Below are positions 44,101 through 56,200 of a stretch of 64,000 nucleotides of DNA, piece by piece; position 1 is the stretch's first letter; each line of letters starts with the position of its first letter. A program made the position numbers and the translations under genes. This stretch comes from Leuctra nigra (Eukaryota > Arthropoda > Insecta > Plecoptera > Leuctridae). Under the pieces are notes generated by a model. The model was given only the letters and a program-made list of their open reading frames with translations. It did no database searches and had not been told where the DNA came from. The DNA is taken from contig OW203762.1 in the NCBI GenBank assembly GCA_934045905.1, positions 28,180,345 through 28,244,344 on the forward strand, read 5' to 3'.

Positions 44101-45176
44101 TCGATTGGTTGTGCGGTTTGACCTGGGCAGTGCAGGCAAAAAAAAAAACAAACAAACAAACAAACAAAAAAAAAAAAAAAACACACAGAGAAAGTGCCAT
44201 AAGAGTACCGTGGTGACGCTCGCTACGCTCGCTCTATAAAGATGCCAAATCAAAAATAGGTACATAAAAAAATGCATTTGTCTATCTCTATTAGGTATTT
44301 TATTGTTAGAAAGGTAATCACATTCGCTTATCAGTCTTTGTGATATTTTCAGATTTGTGGTTTGAAAGGAACAACAAGTTACTTATTAAATTCCGTCTTC
44401 AATTGAATAGTGAATTTGTAAATCGTACTTTATGGTTGCAAATTGCACAGAAGATGAATACTGCCACAAAATCACACTTATTCACATGGATGGCTTGTCA
44501 CTTTCAGTGGCGCAAGCTGAGACTTGAATATGATAGTTGTGTTGAAAGAAAAAAAATAATAGGACAATGTGACTACTCCCCTTACTTCGATTTATTCCAC
44601 AAAGTATACAATGGCCAGCCATACAATGCTACAGATGAGTCAGTTTGTAACAAGGTGAATTATAATGTGGCAACCATAATAGAGGAGCCGATGAACGTTG
44701 ATGATGGTCCTGATCATGAACATAATTACGCTAATGAAGAGAGCATGTCAGTGTCAAGAAATCTTAAATCGGCAAGATCTCCATTACCAAGTACTTCACC
44801 TTCGAAGAGACAAAGCGGAAAAGCTCCTGAACCTTGTGAAACTCCAGAAAGGCGTCCTTCTCGAATAAAGACGAGTACTCGGCGAACCGACGAGTATTAT
44901 GAAATTGATGCATCTAATGCAATTGAAGAAGCGATTGCAGGCTCACAAAGCAAGAGTAACAAAACAAATTCAGGTCACAAGTTAAAAGGATGGTTTAAGT
45001 CTATGCTTGCGGACTGGAAGGAAGAGAGGCAACAAAGGTGGCAAGAAAAGAAACAACTTGAAAGGGAAAAAATTAAGTCCATCAATAATCTGACAAAAGC
45101 TATATTAGCACTTGATCCAGATGTGGATCTTAATTTAGGAAGTGAAAATGTTAAACGTCGGAAACTGGACCCGTAA
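37979..45176 (+). CDS. Protein with four trihelix (Myb/SANT-like) domains
   Basis: Six exons (37979-38195, 38309-38506, 39608-39955, 40241-40567, 41157-41486, 44353-45176) join to about 747 residues. All five introns are phase 1 with GT-AG ends. Exons 3, 4, 5 and the first half of 6 each encode one domain of about 85-95 residues: a Trp start, LI-x2-R(L/I), LW-x2-V/IA, a central Cys/Lys helix (QCQGKFKYL, TCKLKWLYL, QCHDRYRNAF, ACHFQWRKL) and an aromatic end (WPFYNQFHEAYG and relatives). This resembles the Myb/SANT-like or trihelix class (Myb_DNA-bind_4/MADF-like), which binds DNA. The C-terminus has a Ser/Pro-rich basic linker and a Trp/Gln/Lys/Glu coiled segment. No known orthologue is recognised; a nuclear DNA-binding regulator or a domesticated transposon-derived factor are both possible. 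Confidence 0.82.
38309..38506 (+). CDS. Trihelix gene exon 2
   Basis: Encodes a Lys-rich segment, likely coiled or disordered (KQKIIKKVSKKLKS, EERVDRMEK). Acceptor TTTTAG; donor GTAGGT at 38507, phase 1. Confidence 0.78.
38535..38705. repeat. G-rich intronic repeat, copy 1
   Basis: Runs from CAAACAAGTTCTATT through AGACAGTTTTTTGACATTC, a long G run, GTCTCAGAAAGTG, another G run, then CTCAATTTTTAGC. The same order recurs at 39420-39575 in the same intron, on the other side of the MITE at 38811. Confidence 0.82.
38811..39208. mobile_element. Fold-back MITE with nested inverted repeats
   Basis: Outer ends GTAGGTACACTCAAACCAAT and its reverse complement (39189-39208) bound the element. Inside, a 35-bp motif (AAGGAACCTTACCAGTTTTC...) occurs twice forward (38969-39043) and twice reverse (39075-39178), so the transcript would fold strongly. 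There is no coding capacity. Confidence 0.82.
39420..39575. repeat. G-rich intronic repeat, copy 2
   Basis: Repeats 38535-38705 in the same order with diverged G runs and GTATGACACAGTGTGAAAGG in the middle. A third partial G-rich echo occurs at 39235-39310. Confidence 0.8.
39608..39955 (+). CDS. Trihelix gene exon 3 (domain 1)
   Basis: One complete domain: WTYEGMGTLINVRL, LWMKVAAKIN, QCQGKFKYLMNAYRR, TWPFYNQFHEAYG. Phase 1 at both ends (G|AT in, A|GTAAGC out), so the exon is symmetric. Confidence 0.83.
40072..40133. repeat. 62-bp near-perfect palindrome centred on GAATTC
   Basis: Symmetric about 40102/40103: GGTAGTTATTCTATAACTTT pairs with AAAGTTTTAGAATAACCACC, with only a few mismatches. 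It lies in the intron between domains 1 and 2. Probably the remains of a very small MITE. Confidence 0.75.
40241..40567 (+). CDS. Trihelix gene exon 4 (domain 2)
   Basis: One domain: SWSVTDIWSLINMRL, LWEKVCKEVN, TCKLKWLYLLDLYRK, SWSYFAVLDKAFNG. Phase 1 at both ends. The most divergent of the first three at its aromatic end. Confidence 0.82.
41157..41486 (+). CDS. Trihelix gene exon 5 (domain 3)
   Basis: One domain: SWESSITASLLTTRI, LWDKVASAVNEANN, QCHDRYRNAFRTYKQ, TWKYFHIMHAAYQG. Phase 1 at both ends. Confidence 0.82.
41788..44234. mobile_element. 2.45-kb palindromic (fold-back) element
   Basis: The left arm, about 41788-42675, is mirrored by the right arm, about 43310-44234. Examples: GCGAAGCGAGCGTC at 41793 versus GACGCTCGCTACGCTCGC at 44216; CAACCAATCGAAAGATAATT at 43990 versus its complement at 42005; GATGAGCGAGCACGG at 43335 versus its complement at 42627. 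Arms are about 0.9 kb with moderate divergence. No long ORF exists. A hAT MITE sits in the centre. It fills most of trihelix intron 5. Confidence 0.85.
42925..43280. mobile_element. hAT MITE at the palindrome centre
   Basis: Ends CAGACTTGGGTA and TACCCAAGTCTG are perfect inverted repeats apart from one base at the junction. GGAATTGT flanks both sides (42917-42924 and 43281-43288). The interior is rich in GTAACG/CGTTAC motifs. Confidence 0.9.
44353..45176 (+). CDS. Trihelix gene exon 6 (domain 4 and C-terminus)
   Basis: Domain 4: LWFERNNKLLIKFRL, LWLQIAQKMN, FQWRKLRLEYDS, SPYFDLFHKVYNG. It is followed by an acidic linker, a Ser/Pro/Arg-rich region, and a Trp/Gln/Lys/Glu segment (WFKSMLADWKEERQQRWQEK) that likely forms a coil. 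TAA at 45174-45176 overlaps a GTAAGT, so alternative 3' splicing cannot be excluded. Confidence 0.82.
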
Positions 45177-45569
45177 GTCATTCAGAGAACTTGTTGCAGA
45201 GAACAATTGTAGTATAGGTACGTACTGCACATCTGGCACGTATTCTCAGGTATTTAAGATCAGGTACATTTTAAGGAATCTTAATTTGCTAGCTTCAAAC
45301 ACACTAGAATAGAGCAGGTTTTGGTGTTTGTGGATAGTACCTATGCTAACTTGATATCCCTTGACCCGATTAACGAAGACAGGGAGAGAATTTATCCCGA
45401 ACACAAATCGAGCCATGTTGTCCTTGTCACATTGACAAAGCTAGTCATCTCTTTTTTCCCTTTCTCTTGCATTGCATTACAGATGCAGTAACCTAGAAAA
45501 AACAGCAAATTAATCTAGTTTGTAGAATTTGCAAATATTTTATCATTTTAGTGTTTTTTTTTTTATACT

Positions 45570-45575
45570 AATAAA
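45570..45575 (+). promoter_or_regulatory. Possible polyadenylation signal of trihelix gene
   Basis: The first clear AATAAA after the stop codon, in a T-rich then TG-rich context about 395 bases downstream. Confidence 0.4.
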
Positions 45576-45654
45576 TCTATATTATGTATGTAGACACATT
45601 GTTTATTTTTTTTTGAGTTTCCGAGTTTCTCTTTAATTTAGAATTTTGTATCAG

Positions 45655-45758
45655 TACAGTCAGGGAAACTAGATGGTTCATACTCTGCCTCTCTCTGACC
45701 CATCATAAACATGTTTTTATATGGAGCAGAGTATATGTATTTATAGTTTCCTTGAGTA
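45655..45758. mobile_element. Small TA-flanked MITE
   Basis: TACAGTCAGGGAAACT on the left and AGTTTCCTTGAGTA on the right are imperfect inverted repeats about 100 bp apart, with ACTCTGC / GCAGAGT further in. Weak but consistent with a Tc1-like miniature element. Confidence 0.45.
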
Positions 45759-46154
45759 TACATAAACCTGATTTTAGAGTGGTATGTGGTACCACTTCAT
45801 TTAATAGTGCTTGTACCTACTCGTTATTGCTATGAAAACACAAATAATCAACAAAATGATGATTTCTAAACTTATTTTTTTTTATTTTGAGCAGCGTCCT
45901 AGAAGGCAACTCCGAAACCAATCTACACTCTCTACCTAATATTGTAAACAGATTGCCATGAAGATAGTGCTTTTAATTGCCAATGGTTTTATTTATGTGG
46001 AAGTGATAGAATAGTTTGTGCAACTTTTATTTCTATTTGTGCTACAAATTGTTTGTAGATTGTAAATTGTTGAATATAGTATGAATGTATAGGTACCCAG
46101 AAGTAAGATGCCCGTGTATTCATATATTTTAATTAAAAAATAATACCCAGTAAT

Positions 46155-46674
46155 CAGGGATGGGCAGTATCTAAGATACAAGTATCTTAGATACGTATCT
46201 TGAGATACAATAGTATCTTAGTATCTGTATCTTAGATACTTTTTAGTAAAGTATCTTATGAAAGTATTAAGATACATTTTTAAAGTATCTTGAGTATCTT
46301 ATTTTTCCAAGATACTTAAGATACTTTTTTTTAAACTAAAAATGGTCAAAATATTCCGAATATTTTTGCAAACAATTACCTGAAACCTCAATCTAACTTC
46401 CTGTGGACTTTCTGAAGAAGTTCTTTAATTTGTATTTGTTTCTTTGGTAATTAAAAATAAATAATTGGTATGACTATGTTTTCACCTAAAAGAGTTTAAA
46501 AAATTCTGAATTGACTCATATTTTTTCCCCGACTCTTAATTCTTCTTTTGTTTTGAAGTATCTTGTATCTTTAGATACTCTTAAATGAATGTATCTTGTA
46601 TCTTGAGAGCAAATACTTAAGTATCTTGTATCTTGTATCTAAGATACTTTTTTTAAGTATCTTGCCCATCCCTG
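46155..46674. mobile_element. hAT MITE with GTATCTTAGATAC interior
   Basis: Ends CAGGGATGGGCA and TGCCCATCCCTG (one extra base inside) are inverted repeats. The flanks CCAGTAAT and CTAGTAAT match at 7 of 8 positions. The interior is packed with GTATCTT/AAGATAC, as in the older copy at 14401-14799. Confidence 0.85.
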
Positions 46675-46859
46675 CTAGTAATGCACTTTGCAATTGGTTG
46701 TAAATTATTTTATAGTGTATACCAACTACTCCCAAATTTAAATGTAGGTAGGTAATTAATTATTAGGTTTTTTGTGTTCTCTAGTGAAAAGAGATTATTC
46801 AGTCAGAAGCTTTATTTTTTAGATTGTTCAAGTCAAAATTCATACAGATCGAGTCGAAG

Positions 46860-46867
46860 TGACGTCA
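46860..46867. promoter_or_regulatory. Consensus CRE (TGACGTCA) upstream of alpha-catulin
   Basis: A perfect cAMP-response-element octamer lies 271 bases before the alpha-catulin ATG. It is a short motif, so chance occurrence is possible; position near a start makes it worth noting. Confidence 0.3.
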
Positions 46868-47137
46868 TACCATGTTCAGACCGAACAAAATACTCTTAGA
46901 GTCTTGGTAGATTGAATGCTATTTCATTAAACTCTATTGTCAAACAAAATTGATTCATTATTTTTTTTTCACTATTTTGGACGGAGTGATAAAATAAATA
47001 CTGGTCTAAAGAAAGGACTGCTACTTTTTATACAGCCCCGCCAAAATAGTTCAAATATACAGGCAGACCACTACCTTGTCATGATCTCGTGGTCATTTCA
47101 TTTCACTTTCAAACGTTGGCTGTAGTGTGGGCCCAAC

Positions 47138-47224
47138 ATGGCCACGAAAAAGCCGCTGGAGTCGAATGCTTTGGAAATTAGGACAAAGAGTATCGAGCAG
47201 ACGTTGATTCCTCTTGTTAAACAG
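47138..47224 (+). CDS. CTNNAL1: Alpha-catulin exon 1 (initiator)
   Basis: ATG in the context CCAACATGG, 29 codons (MATKKPLESNALEIRTKSIE...LVKQ), donor CAG|GTAGGA, phase 0. The LEI-R/K-T-x-SIEQTL block is diagnostic and joins exon 2 without a gap, so this distant short exon is secure. Confidence 0.88.
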
Positions 47225-50200
47225 GTAGGATTCTAAAACAGTTTCGTATTTCTCATCGGCTGTATTTTTTTGGAACTACTTGCTTCCAATCTAATTATTT
47301 CTATGATGATGCTAATGCCGACAGGTCACACCCCCCTCTGTGGCCCTGCCCTTATAATAATATTGACTATGATGTTCCACTTTTAATATTTCGATAGTTA
47401 TTTATGATAACTCAGTGATAGATGAGGACATTTTAGCGAAGATTAGACCTAGGCAGTCGTCAGACCGACCACCCTACCTGTAGCACCTGAAACTAGTGGT
47501 GTCAGGTACAGTTGTCACCCTCTATTTTTACATCATACCTATCCATTGATAAAATTATATTTTAACAAATACCCATTCCCAGTGTATTTGGGATAATACG
47601 AATAAGAAATGATGTTACGGGTGAATCCTCAATAGGCAAACTATTTCTCAAATTCAATTATACACATATAATTGATGGTATATAATTGAATTTTGGTGGT
47701 CTACACATTGTTTTTTTACCTGTAAGTAGCCTATGTCAAGAATTTTAAAGTTTGATATGGTCATATTCTTTCAAATTATCTGTGTATGTACATTGTACTG
47801 TGTACTTTGCATTACCTACTCTTGTTGAAGATTATGTATTTACGTAATACGTAAATACGTCCATGTAGGTAGGTACTTCAAACTCTTAGTTTTGAGTGCA
47901 AAGATTTTTTTTTATTAAACTGTCCACTTTTACCTGTTTCAACATAATATTGTATGTTAGGGAATAAAACTCTATTATTATTAGATATATTTCTATCAGT
48001 GTACCTAACTATGGTATCTCTGGATAATATGACGATGTTTGTATGGTAACTAGCTGATAAAATCAAGGAATTGAATTTTAACAAAAACATCTTATTTCTT
48101 CTTTATTGGTCAGTAAGTCGAAGCTTATTTAAAAATTAAAAAGCAAAAGTTGTACCAAGCCATTGCAAAGTGTAGTTAAAGCAAAGTCTACAACAATTCA
48201 CAAAGTGAAAAGCAAATTTGAGAATGCATAGAAATTTCAAATTTATTGACAAACTAATATCTTACCAAAATATTTCGTATGTTCCAACTGAATGAAAAAA
48301 ATATGTAATTCCAATAAAAATAAAAGTTATGAATTACCTATGCTAATAATTTCATAAATTTTTGTCTCGCTCGACTTCCTATATGTTATCTTTTCACCTA
48401 GTTCGTAAGTTTAGTAAGCATCTACTAATAAGGAAACCATATTCTAACCTAATTAGCAAAAGAGTGAAGGGCGTCTGTTGCAACAGGTGAAATATATTAT
48501 TCTTCAGTTACCTAACAGGGTGGCATCGTCAAAATTAGCACATCACAGTTTTTCAAGTTACATGCAAGCTGTGACGCAATATTTATATTTTGTATGAGTT
48601 GTGGGAGCAATATCTGCATGATCTATTTTGCCGCATAGCGCGACCTTCTAAACTGGAAACATGGCCCGCGAGGGCCTCCCAGATAGATAACGTTTAATTA
48701 AATTCCATGTCACGCTTGGCTGCCACCTCTACTCGAATTAATCATGATTGATTTTGGCAGAAGCTTTGCGAGTTGCGACACATTGCTCGTTAATAGTCTG
48801 AGGGTATTCCGGAACACACCCTGTTTGGGGGGTAGGGGGTAGGTCGGCACGTGAGCGCCACACCGTCGAAAAGGAAACAGAGTCTTTTCATCCAGCTTAT
48901 CAAGGAATCGGATGTAAATTAGTTTTCAGAGAAATTCGTTTTTGATCACGGGACAAAAGGTATTCAAATGTTTGTCTCGTTTAAATTTGTCGAAAGACGT
49001 TTCTCTTTGTAATTTTTGGCGAGCTGTTGAGCGGCTAATACAAGGTTGTTGACAGGTCGGCACTTTTCTACCTTGATCGTCTCTGATTTGCCGCCAGCGC
49101 CAGTTACTTGCAGAGATCATGTTCTTGAGAAGTTGCATGAATATGGTGATCATGATTTGCAATCTGTTGCGTGAATATGGTAACTATTCGACCTGGGCAA
49201 AGTTGTTTTGCGGTGTTGTATTTAGTCAACTCTGGCGCCAGCGCTCACCGCGGGGGGGGGGGGGGGGGGGGGGGGTCGCCGTGGACCACACACTACATCA
49301 AATATAGCTCACAAGCTATTGTTGGAGTTATACTTGCCAAAGCCACGAACGAAAACTTCGCCTTCATATCGAAGCTGATTTCCTACATTTTCTTTCAGAT
49401 CCTTTTGGCAGACATTCTTGCATGATTGTACTATATTTTTCCTTTGGCAACGATTCCAGCTTCGGAGAGAGAGCCAAGGCACGATTTTAATTACTTTTTA
49501 ATTAATGCTTGTTGATAGTTACACGTGTCTGAACTGAGCAACAAATGTTCAGTCTTCAAACTAGTCTTCAGTCTTTAATTCGATTATTTGTTTGAAATAC
49601 AAGGAATAGAAACAGGATATGTTCCATTCTATTCCTAACGTCCTAACCTAGTTAATAAACATCTCTGAAATGATAGCAGTGTCATACCGCGATCACCATC
49701 AACGTTTACATAATCCAATTATGCAAGAAACTATCTGGAGCTGGCCGAGAGTAGATAGCTATCGGTATCTGGTGGCCCACCAATGGAACCTTGCGGTTGT
49801 GAACTAGCGGGTGCAAGAGGTGTTCCTATTGATCACGGGACGGGGGTGGCGCTTGCGCCCCTCTCCAGGGGGAGGGTTGGTGTCTCCTTGCCCGGGTCAG
49901 GGCTCTAGTCTTCCCGTCATACTCACTCGTTTCTGACGCTCATTCCGATCATCTCATGGCCGACGTGTGATCTCTTCTTCGCGGATATCTAGGCTAACAT
50001 GCTAATAGTATTATAGGACATTTTTCTATTACACCGGCTAGGATTCATACAAAATACAATATGGCAGCGCTGTCTGATAGACAGGTAAGGGTTAGGGTTG
50101 GAGTAATTAATATTATTTCGGAAATGTCCTTAATCTGATGTGTATTAGTACCTATTGTTTAGTTGTAGACTTTTTTTAATCCCTGTTGTATTCATTTGAT

Positions 50201-53200
50201 GTTAGATAATTAGTGTAGTATAAGTGGATTTTGAAGTCACATGGCTTCCGCGTAATATCATTGATGAACTACATCCTGAATTGACCCCCTCCATAAAATG
50301 TTATGAATTCTTAAAGGCAGCGTACGCTTTTTCTTTTTCTCGAGTAACCCTTTTCTATGAATGAAACTCGAGAAAATGTTCATGCAATTTGCTTGAGACT
50401 AAAGAGGAGGCACTTTGAACTCTTGCCACATTCGTTACACCCCGAGGATGTTTGGGAAAGAGAGCTCTTTTCTCACACAATGCTTTCTGCCTTTGATGTG
50501 AGTTTTCCGGCACTCCTCGGCGACGGCTGCGGCACAAGAGCGCCATCCAATCATCAGATTTGTCCGCGCGAATGAGTTGATCAGGGCGGCGGGATTGCTT
50601 GGCGAGGAAAGTACATGTAGTAAATTTCTAGGCGACAAGATTGATGCCTCTCAAAGCATGCCTCGAGGTACCCAGATTAAATATTTCGCCCTCTCAGCGG
50701 CAGCGTCTTTAGAGAGAAAAATTGATTTTGTAGACGTCTATATATTGTCGATAAGGGAAGAGGAAACGGGCTATAAAAGGATTCGAGACTGTTATTTTTA
50801 TGGTAATAGTAAATTGATGTGACACAAAAGAATGCGATGCGCCATTATTTGCGATTAGGTTTGTAGTTCTTTACAACCTGATTTATGTATTTTAGTAGCG
50901 AATCAAACTTCTGAATCTATCAGTGAGATTAGACTACTTTATTTTTATTAGGGCTCTTGTTGATTGTGTAGCGTCATTCGAGATGATTGCGGTATGGAGG
51001 GAAGGATTGTGCGAAGGAGGCGGTTGTATAGACATCAATTTGATACCACGATGGAAAACAGAATACATTCAAGAATTATTGTAAATTCCTTGTCACAATG
51101 AGATGACACGTCACAAATACTTATCAATTAAATGAATAGCAGCGAGCCCTTATCAAGTGACATATCACGACAAGGATATTTAGAATCACCCTCTTGGATG
51201 GGAATCGAACCCTGCCTCTTATCTAACACCCGTCATCTAGGAGTCCCCCGTAGTTAAGACTCATCTCCATCTCATTGAAAATAGATAAGATAATATATAT
51301 TGTTAGATAATGATAATGATAATGGATGTTTATTTGTAACTCTCTGCTCAGCATCAACGTTATTGTCAAGCGACAAAGTTGCAGCAAATAATTTGCTCTT
51401 CGTGCATCATTGCTTTTTTAAGGTCCACTCCTGGACACTGAAATTGGTCCGCGGTCAATGTTCAAGTGACACTACGGCTAGCATTTAACATTTATTTTAG
51501 TGTAATTTTTTGGCACAAAGACCGGAGGGCTAGTGTGAGAAATAAATAATAAATACTAGCCCAGAAGTCCAGTGAATATTGACTGCGGACCATTTTCCGT
51601 GTCCAGGAGTATACATATATTGCTCTAAAAGTTGTTACCGGATATATTTTGCATTAAAGTCTTTCAAAAAAGAACCCGAGGTAAAGAATTTCGGAATTCC
51701 AAAACCGCCGTAACCTTGAGGTGATATTTCGCACTTTTTACCTATCACCACAATACGACTAGGGCAAGTCTGCATATCAAGTAGCAAGCCACGCAATCTC
51801 TATCTGCCACCACTTGTCCGCTGCCTTGTAGACAGGTAATTAGCAATTACTTCGGGGGCCGCGTTGATTTCTTCGGTCTACCTCATTCACCCATGTAAAT
51901 GTACTGTTGAGTGCACGGGACAGTGTAACGGGGTGATCTCCCCCGACATAGCACACCAATCAGCTCTCACCACATCGGAGCTAATTGACAGTTTAATCGT
52001 CTCATATACATGCAACTTCGTGCTAGCAGCGCTCCTGGCGGACTCGTGGAGACCCCAGCTCGGCCGGATTATTATTCAAGGTAATTATTTGGCTGGACGG
52101 CTGCTTGCTTCAACTACCATCGTGTTAATTATGAAGTTTAAAATGGAACGGCGGTTGTTACCTTGTTCGGGATTCTGAAGCGAGAAAATCGCGAAATTAT
52201 ATTTTGATTTCAATGGTTGTTTAACTCTTGATAATTGAATTAAAATGATTTTCCACGTCCTTTGTGTCAGAGCTTTGTAGTAAAGCCACGGGAGTGTAAA
52301 ATACGAATTAAACTATTTTCTAACTTCAATTGGAGATATTTTCATGGTGTATAATTATACTGCTGTCTGGCTTGCTATAGAATTGCCATTTTAAGGAATA
52401 ACTGAGTTTGATCAAAACGGACAATATGCTCGACCTTGTTAGTTCATAAATTGTAATTTATTATAAAATACGCATAGAACTTTAACGGGAGCCGATGTTC
52501 GATTCTCACAGCTCTTCTCCGAGGCAGATTTTATGTTGTGGCTTTCTCAAGTCTGAAGGCAAATGCTGGAAGTGTTCCCGTTCCCATCCCCCCCCCCCCC
52601 CTCCTTCCCACTTCCTTCCTACCCTTTATCAGCATCGCCCAATGAATCATTCACAGGTGCCAATTACTGAGTCGGCTTTACGCCACTAAAACTCAACCTG
52701 CTAAAAACTCAACTCTCTGGGAAACGGCCGTCAGGTAGACTGAAAGTTCACGGTGGAGGTGCCGTATTTAACTTAAAGTTCATGGTCTACTTTGTTTTGT
52801 TCTGTTTCTGTAAAAAGCTCCAGCTTGTATTCAACCTTGAGCCGACCAACGGATATTCCATCGAGAATCGAAACAAACATTTGATTTGACGACACAGCAA
52901 ACCGGCCGCTGTTTACCATTGGCTATCGACCATTGGAAGTCCCTGGCTGTTTACATGGTCAACAAATGGCGCGGCAATTCGTATAATTCGAACATTACTA
53001 TCAAACTGGGAACAGTCCTTGTGGAAATAGATTCTAATCAATACATTTAACAACAGGCGATGTTACTTGACGAGAGGCAATTTCGGAGAGTTTTTCAAAA
53101 CCCTGGAACAGACAATGTAACTATTGTGACGAAATTTATATTCTAAAGAATACTCTCGAATGAATTATGAATAATAAATTATACTAACTTGACTAACGCC

Positions 53201-56200
53201 GGACTTCCACTCCGAGAGTCCCGGACTCGATTCCCGCGTCCTTCCTGAATCCTGACTGACTGGTTTCTAATAATAATAATAATAATAATAATACTACTAA
53301 CTTGACTAACGCCGGTCTTCCACTCCGAGAGTCCCGGACTCGATTCCCGCGGTCATCCTTCCTGAATCCTGACTGATGCACTGGTTTCTCTCAGCTGAGA
53401 GGACTAATAGGCCACGACCTCCTTCTTCCCACCGTCCATCCTTACATTCTCTATCCGTTCGCCATTAGCCTATTTGCAGAACTTGAACACCATTACATTC
53501 TAATCTTTAGGATGGGGCGAAGCGGTTCGAAAACCGAACCGAACCGGCTTTAGATGTTTGCGCACCGAACCTTACACAATCCGAACCTCCCTCGCTGCGC
53601 CAATGTGACATTTCCCGCCAACATTTCGTACCAGTGTCGTGTTCTAGATAGAAATCTGTGTGACAAAGAAGCCAAAGAAGAAATAATGCAAATTGCTATA
53701 ATTTTACTCTTCTTACCATTTCTTCGTGCATAAATTCAATGATGTGAATTATTTTTATCAAAAATATTGGCATACCTACTAAATGAGTTAATTTTGCTTA
53801 TCTCGTGTAGCAAAATTTTAAGTACAAACTATGCCGAACATTGTAGGTAAAAATGACCAGAAGTTCGGTTCGGTTCGGTCAAATATTTAATAATTTAAGT
53901 TCGGTCCGAGGTTCGGTTCGGTTAAAAATATGAGGTTCGTCCAACCCTACTGATTTTGTGTACAATACCTCAAAACGTGTCTCATAAAATGAAAATTGCT
54001 CGGAAAATTGTTTAAAAACATGTCTCTATTATTCAATGCCGGGTCGTCTTGAGCTACTCGGAAAGCTCTTGCATCTGTTTCTCTGTGTTTCACGAGACCA
54101 TCATGATAACACACTCTAGCATGTCCAGAAGATGAATTTCCTCACTTATCGTGCTAGGACGAAGACTAATCGAGTGCGGGAGGAAGTCGCGGTAACATTG
54201 AACACCGCCAGTGCAGACTCCGACTCGTGTTTGTATTTGTGTAGCAAGGTCAGCACTAGACACGCTCTCGTTGATTAATAGAGGGAAACTATCCACCCCC
54301 AATGGCGTGTCGAGAAATATCACGTGATCGCGCCAGGAAAAACGAATTGATGTTTAATGGACTTTTTACATTTCCATTCCGAACTTGTAACTTTGTCATC
54401 TTTTACGCTGGCTCCTACAATCTTTTCCGGTGGGGGGGCGGCGACCAATTGTGGAGTAAAACATTTTTCCGAGCATGGAAAAGTGCCAACCGTGACCTCT
54501 ACAACTTTGTCGATTTGTTACTTTTTGTGAGAATAACAGCACATATTATATACTATAATAATGAAAGTTTTCCCATTGAGAATGTTTTCGGGTGGAATCC
54601 AAGATTATGAATCGTTGTCCAGATTGTGTGATCTCTGACGTACGTCTGCGACTGACTGTTATCGCTGATATCGACTCGGTTCGTGTCCATTGAGATGTTC
54701 GTATATCCCTCTGTGTGGTCGTGTAATAGGTTCATGGAAGCCATATAGGTCACAGAGCTTAGTATCTACCTCTATCTTATATATACACTCGCGGTGCTAT
54801 CATGTGCTATGTAATACCTCGCTAATTCTTCCCTAATAATACACCGCAATAAATAATTCTATAGGGCATCCCCCAACTGGGTGGCATCGAAAATCCTATA
54901 TAAAGTTGAAATTTATCGCTTTTCTCTATAGAAACTTTTCAATGCATTGCTACTGTGTAGAGAGGTAGTAAAATCCATACGCCAACAAACTGAACTTTCC
55001 AACGAATTCAGAATGTTATTTATTAAAGAAGCTGAGAAGAATCGGAAACGGAGCGGAACAAAAAGTAGTGAATTATGAATAAATCTCCATGTTCAGAACT
55101 TTAGACATTGAATTCTTTCTCTCGAGTATCTATTATTGAGTACATTCATTAAATTGATGACTTTTCATTATTCAATCATGAGCATTCATCGGAAATGTTT
55201 CATTTTTAATTCAATTTTGTTTCTCGGCGCTCATTTCACAGAAAAGTGAAATGCCGATATTGGAGCGTCGTAACTCGATAAAGAAATGTTCATCTACGAA
55301 ACGATCTTTTCGTAACGTAGCAGCTTTACTACCTGTCGAATTAATATTTGTACCCAGTTGAAAACAATTGTAGTATAATATTACAAAGAGAAATGTCGCC
55401 GTCAAGTTGGCCGGCAATCAGTGCGTCATTAAAGCACCACAACGCCGGCGCGAGACGAGTCTGCTCTACTCTTTGAGCTGTCAAAATGGGCTATTGAAAC
55501 TCTCCGATAGCTTTTCCTCCAGCGCTCGCTTTTCATCTCCTCTCCTCTCTCGCAATCATCTGCCGAGAAAAATCGAACGAACGGTTCGGCACGAATGCAA
55601 TTTACATAATATATATTCGAGGAGCCTTGTTATTAAATACAGTGTTGAGAGAGAGACTGGGTGTGAGGAGATATCTCCCCACAGTTCACCAATATTCCCC
55701 TAATATCGATTCGCATTTCCTCTCTCCGTCACTCTCTTTCAACTCATCTGGAACGCACCTTTTAGGGAATCATCTCGACGCCTCTTATCTCTCTTTTATC
55801 ATCTGTCACGTTGTTAGCGAGCGTCGCGGCGCTCTTGCTTGTCGCGAGACCGCCGGGCGACGCCGACGCTCTACATTCGACGTCATTCATCACTTTTATG
55901 GTAGCTCCCTTGTCAGTAGAGCATGTACCGCCCGATGTTATGTTGGAAACTTCTCGCTTTTGTCCCCCTTGTGACTTGACATGGAGGTGGAGGCGCCAGT
56001 TTTGTTGTCGTATTATCCCTAATCTGTCGCGATAGAATGGCTCGTCTTTTCGCTATATTGATGTTCATTAATCACTTTTATAGTCGCTCGTCTTTGTATG
56101 TCCCATTTTATCTTGCGGGGACGGAACGATGTCATTTTAGAAAGAGTTCCAAAGTACTAAATAAACGTTGGTCTTTCCTGCCTTTCAGCTTGAAGTTGAT

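Noticed and set aside
44077..44277. Minus-strand Phe/Leu-rich ORF
   Set aside because: Translation of poly-A/CAAA microsatellite at the palindrome edge.
50085..50102. Telomere-like AGGGTTAGGGTTGG
   Set aside because: Only two units and at a splice donor; too short to mean anything.
51195..51240. tRNA gene on the minus strand
   Set aside because: B box present but no acceptor stem, anticodon arm or A box could be drawn.
54302..56035. ORFs of about 70-115 codons in alpha-catulin intron 1
   Set aside because: No domain, repeat or splice evidence; consistent with chance in less AT-rich intron DNA.
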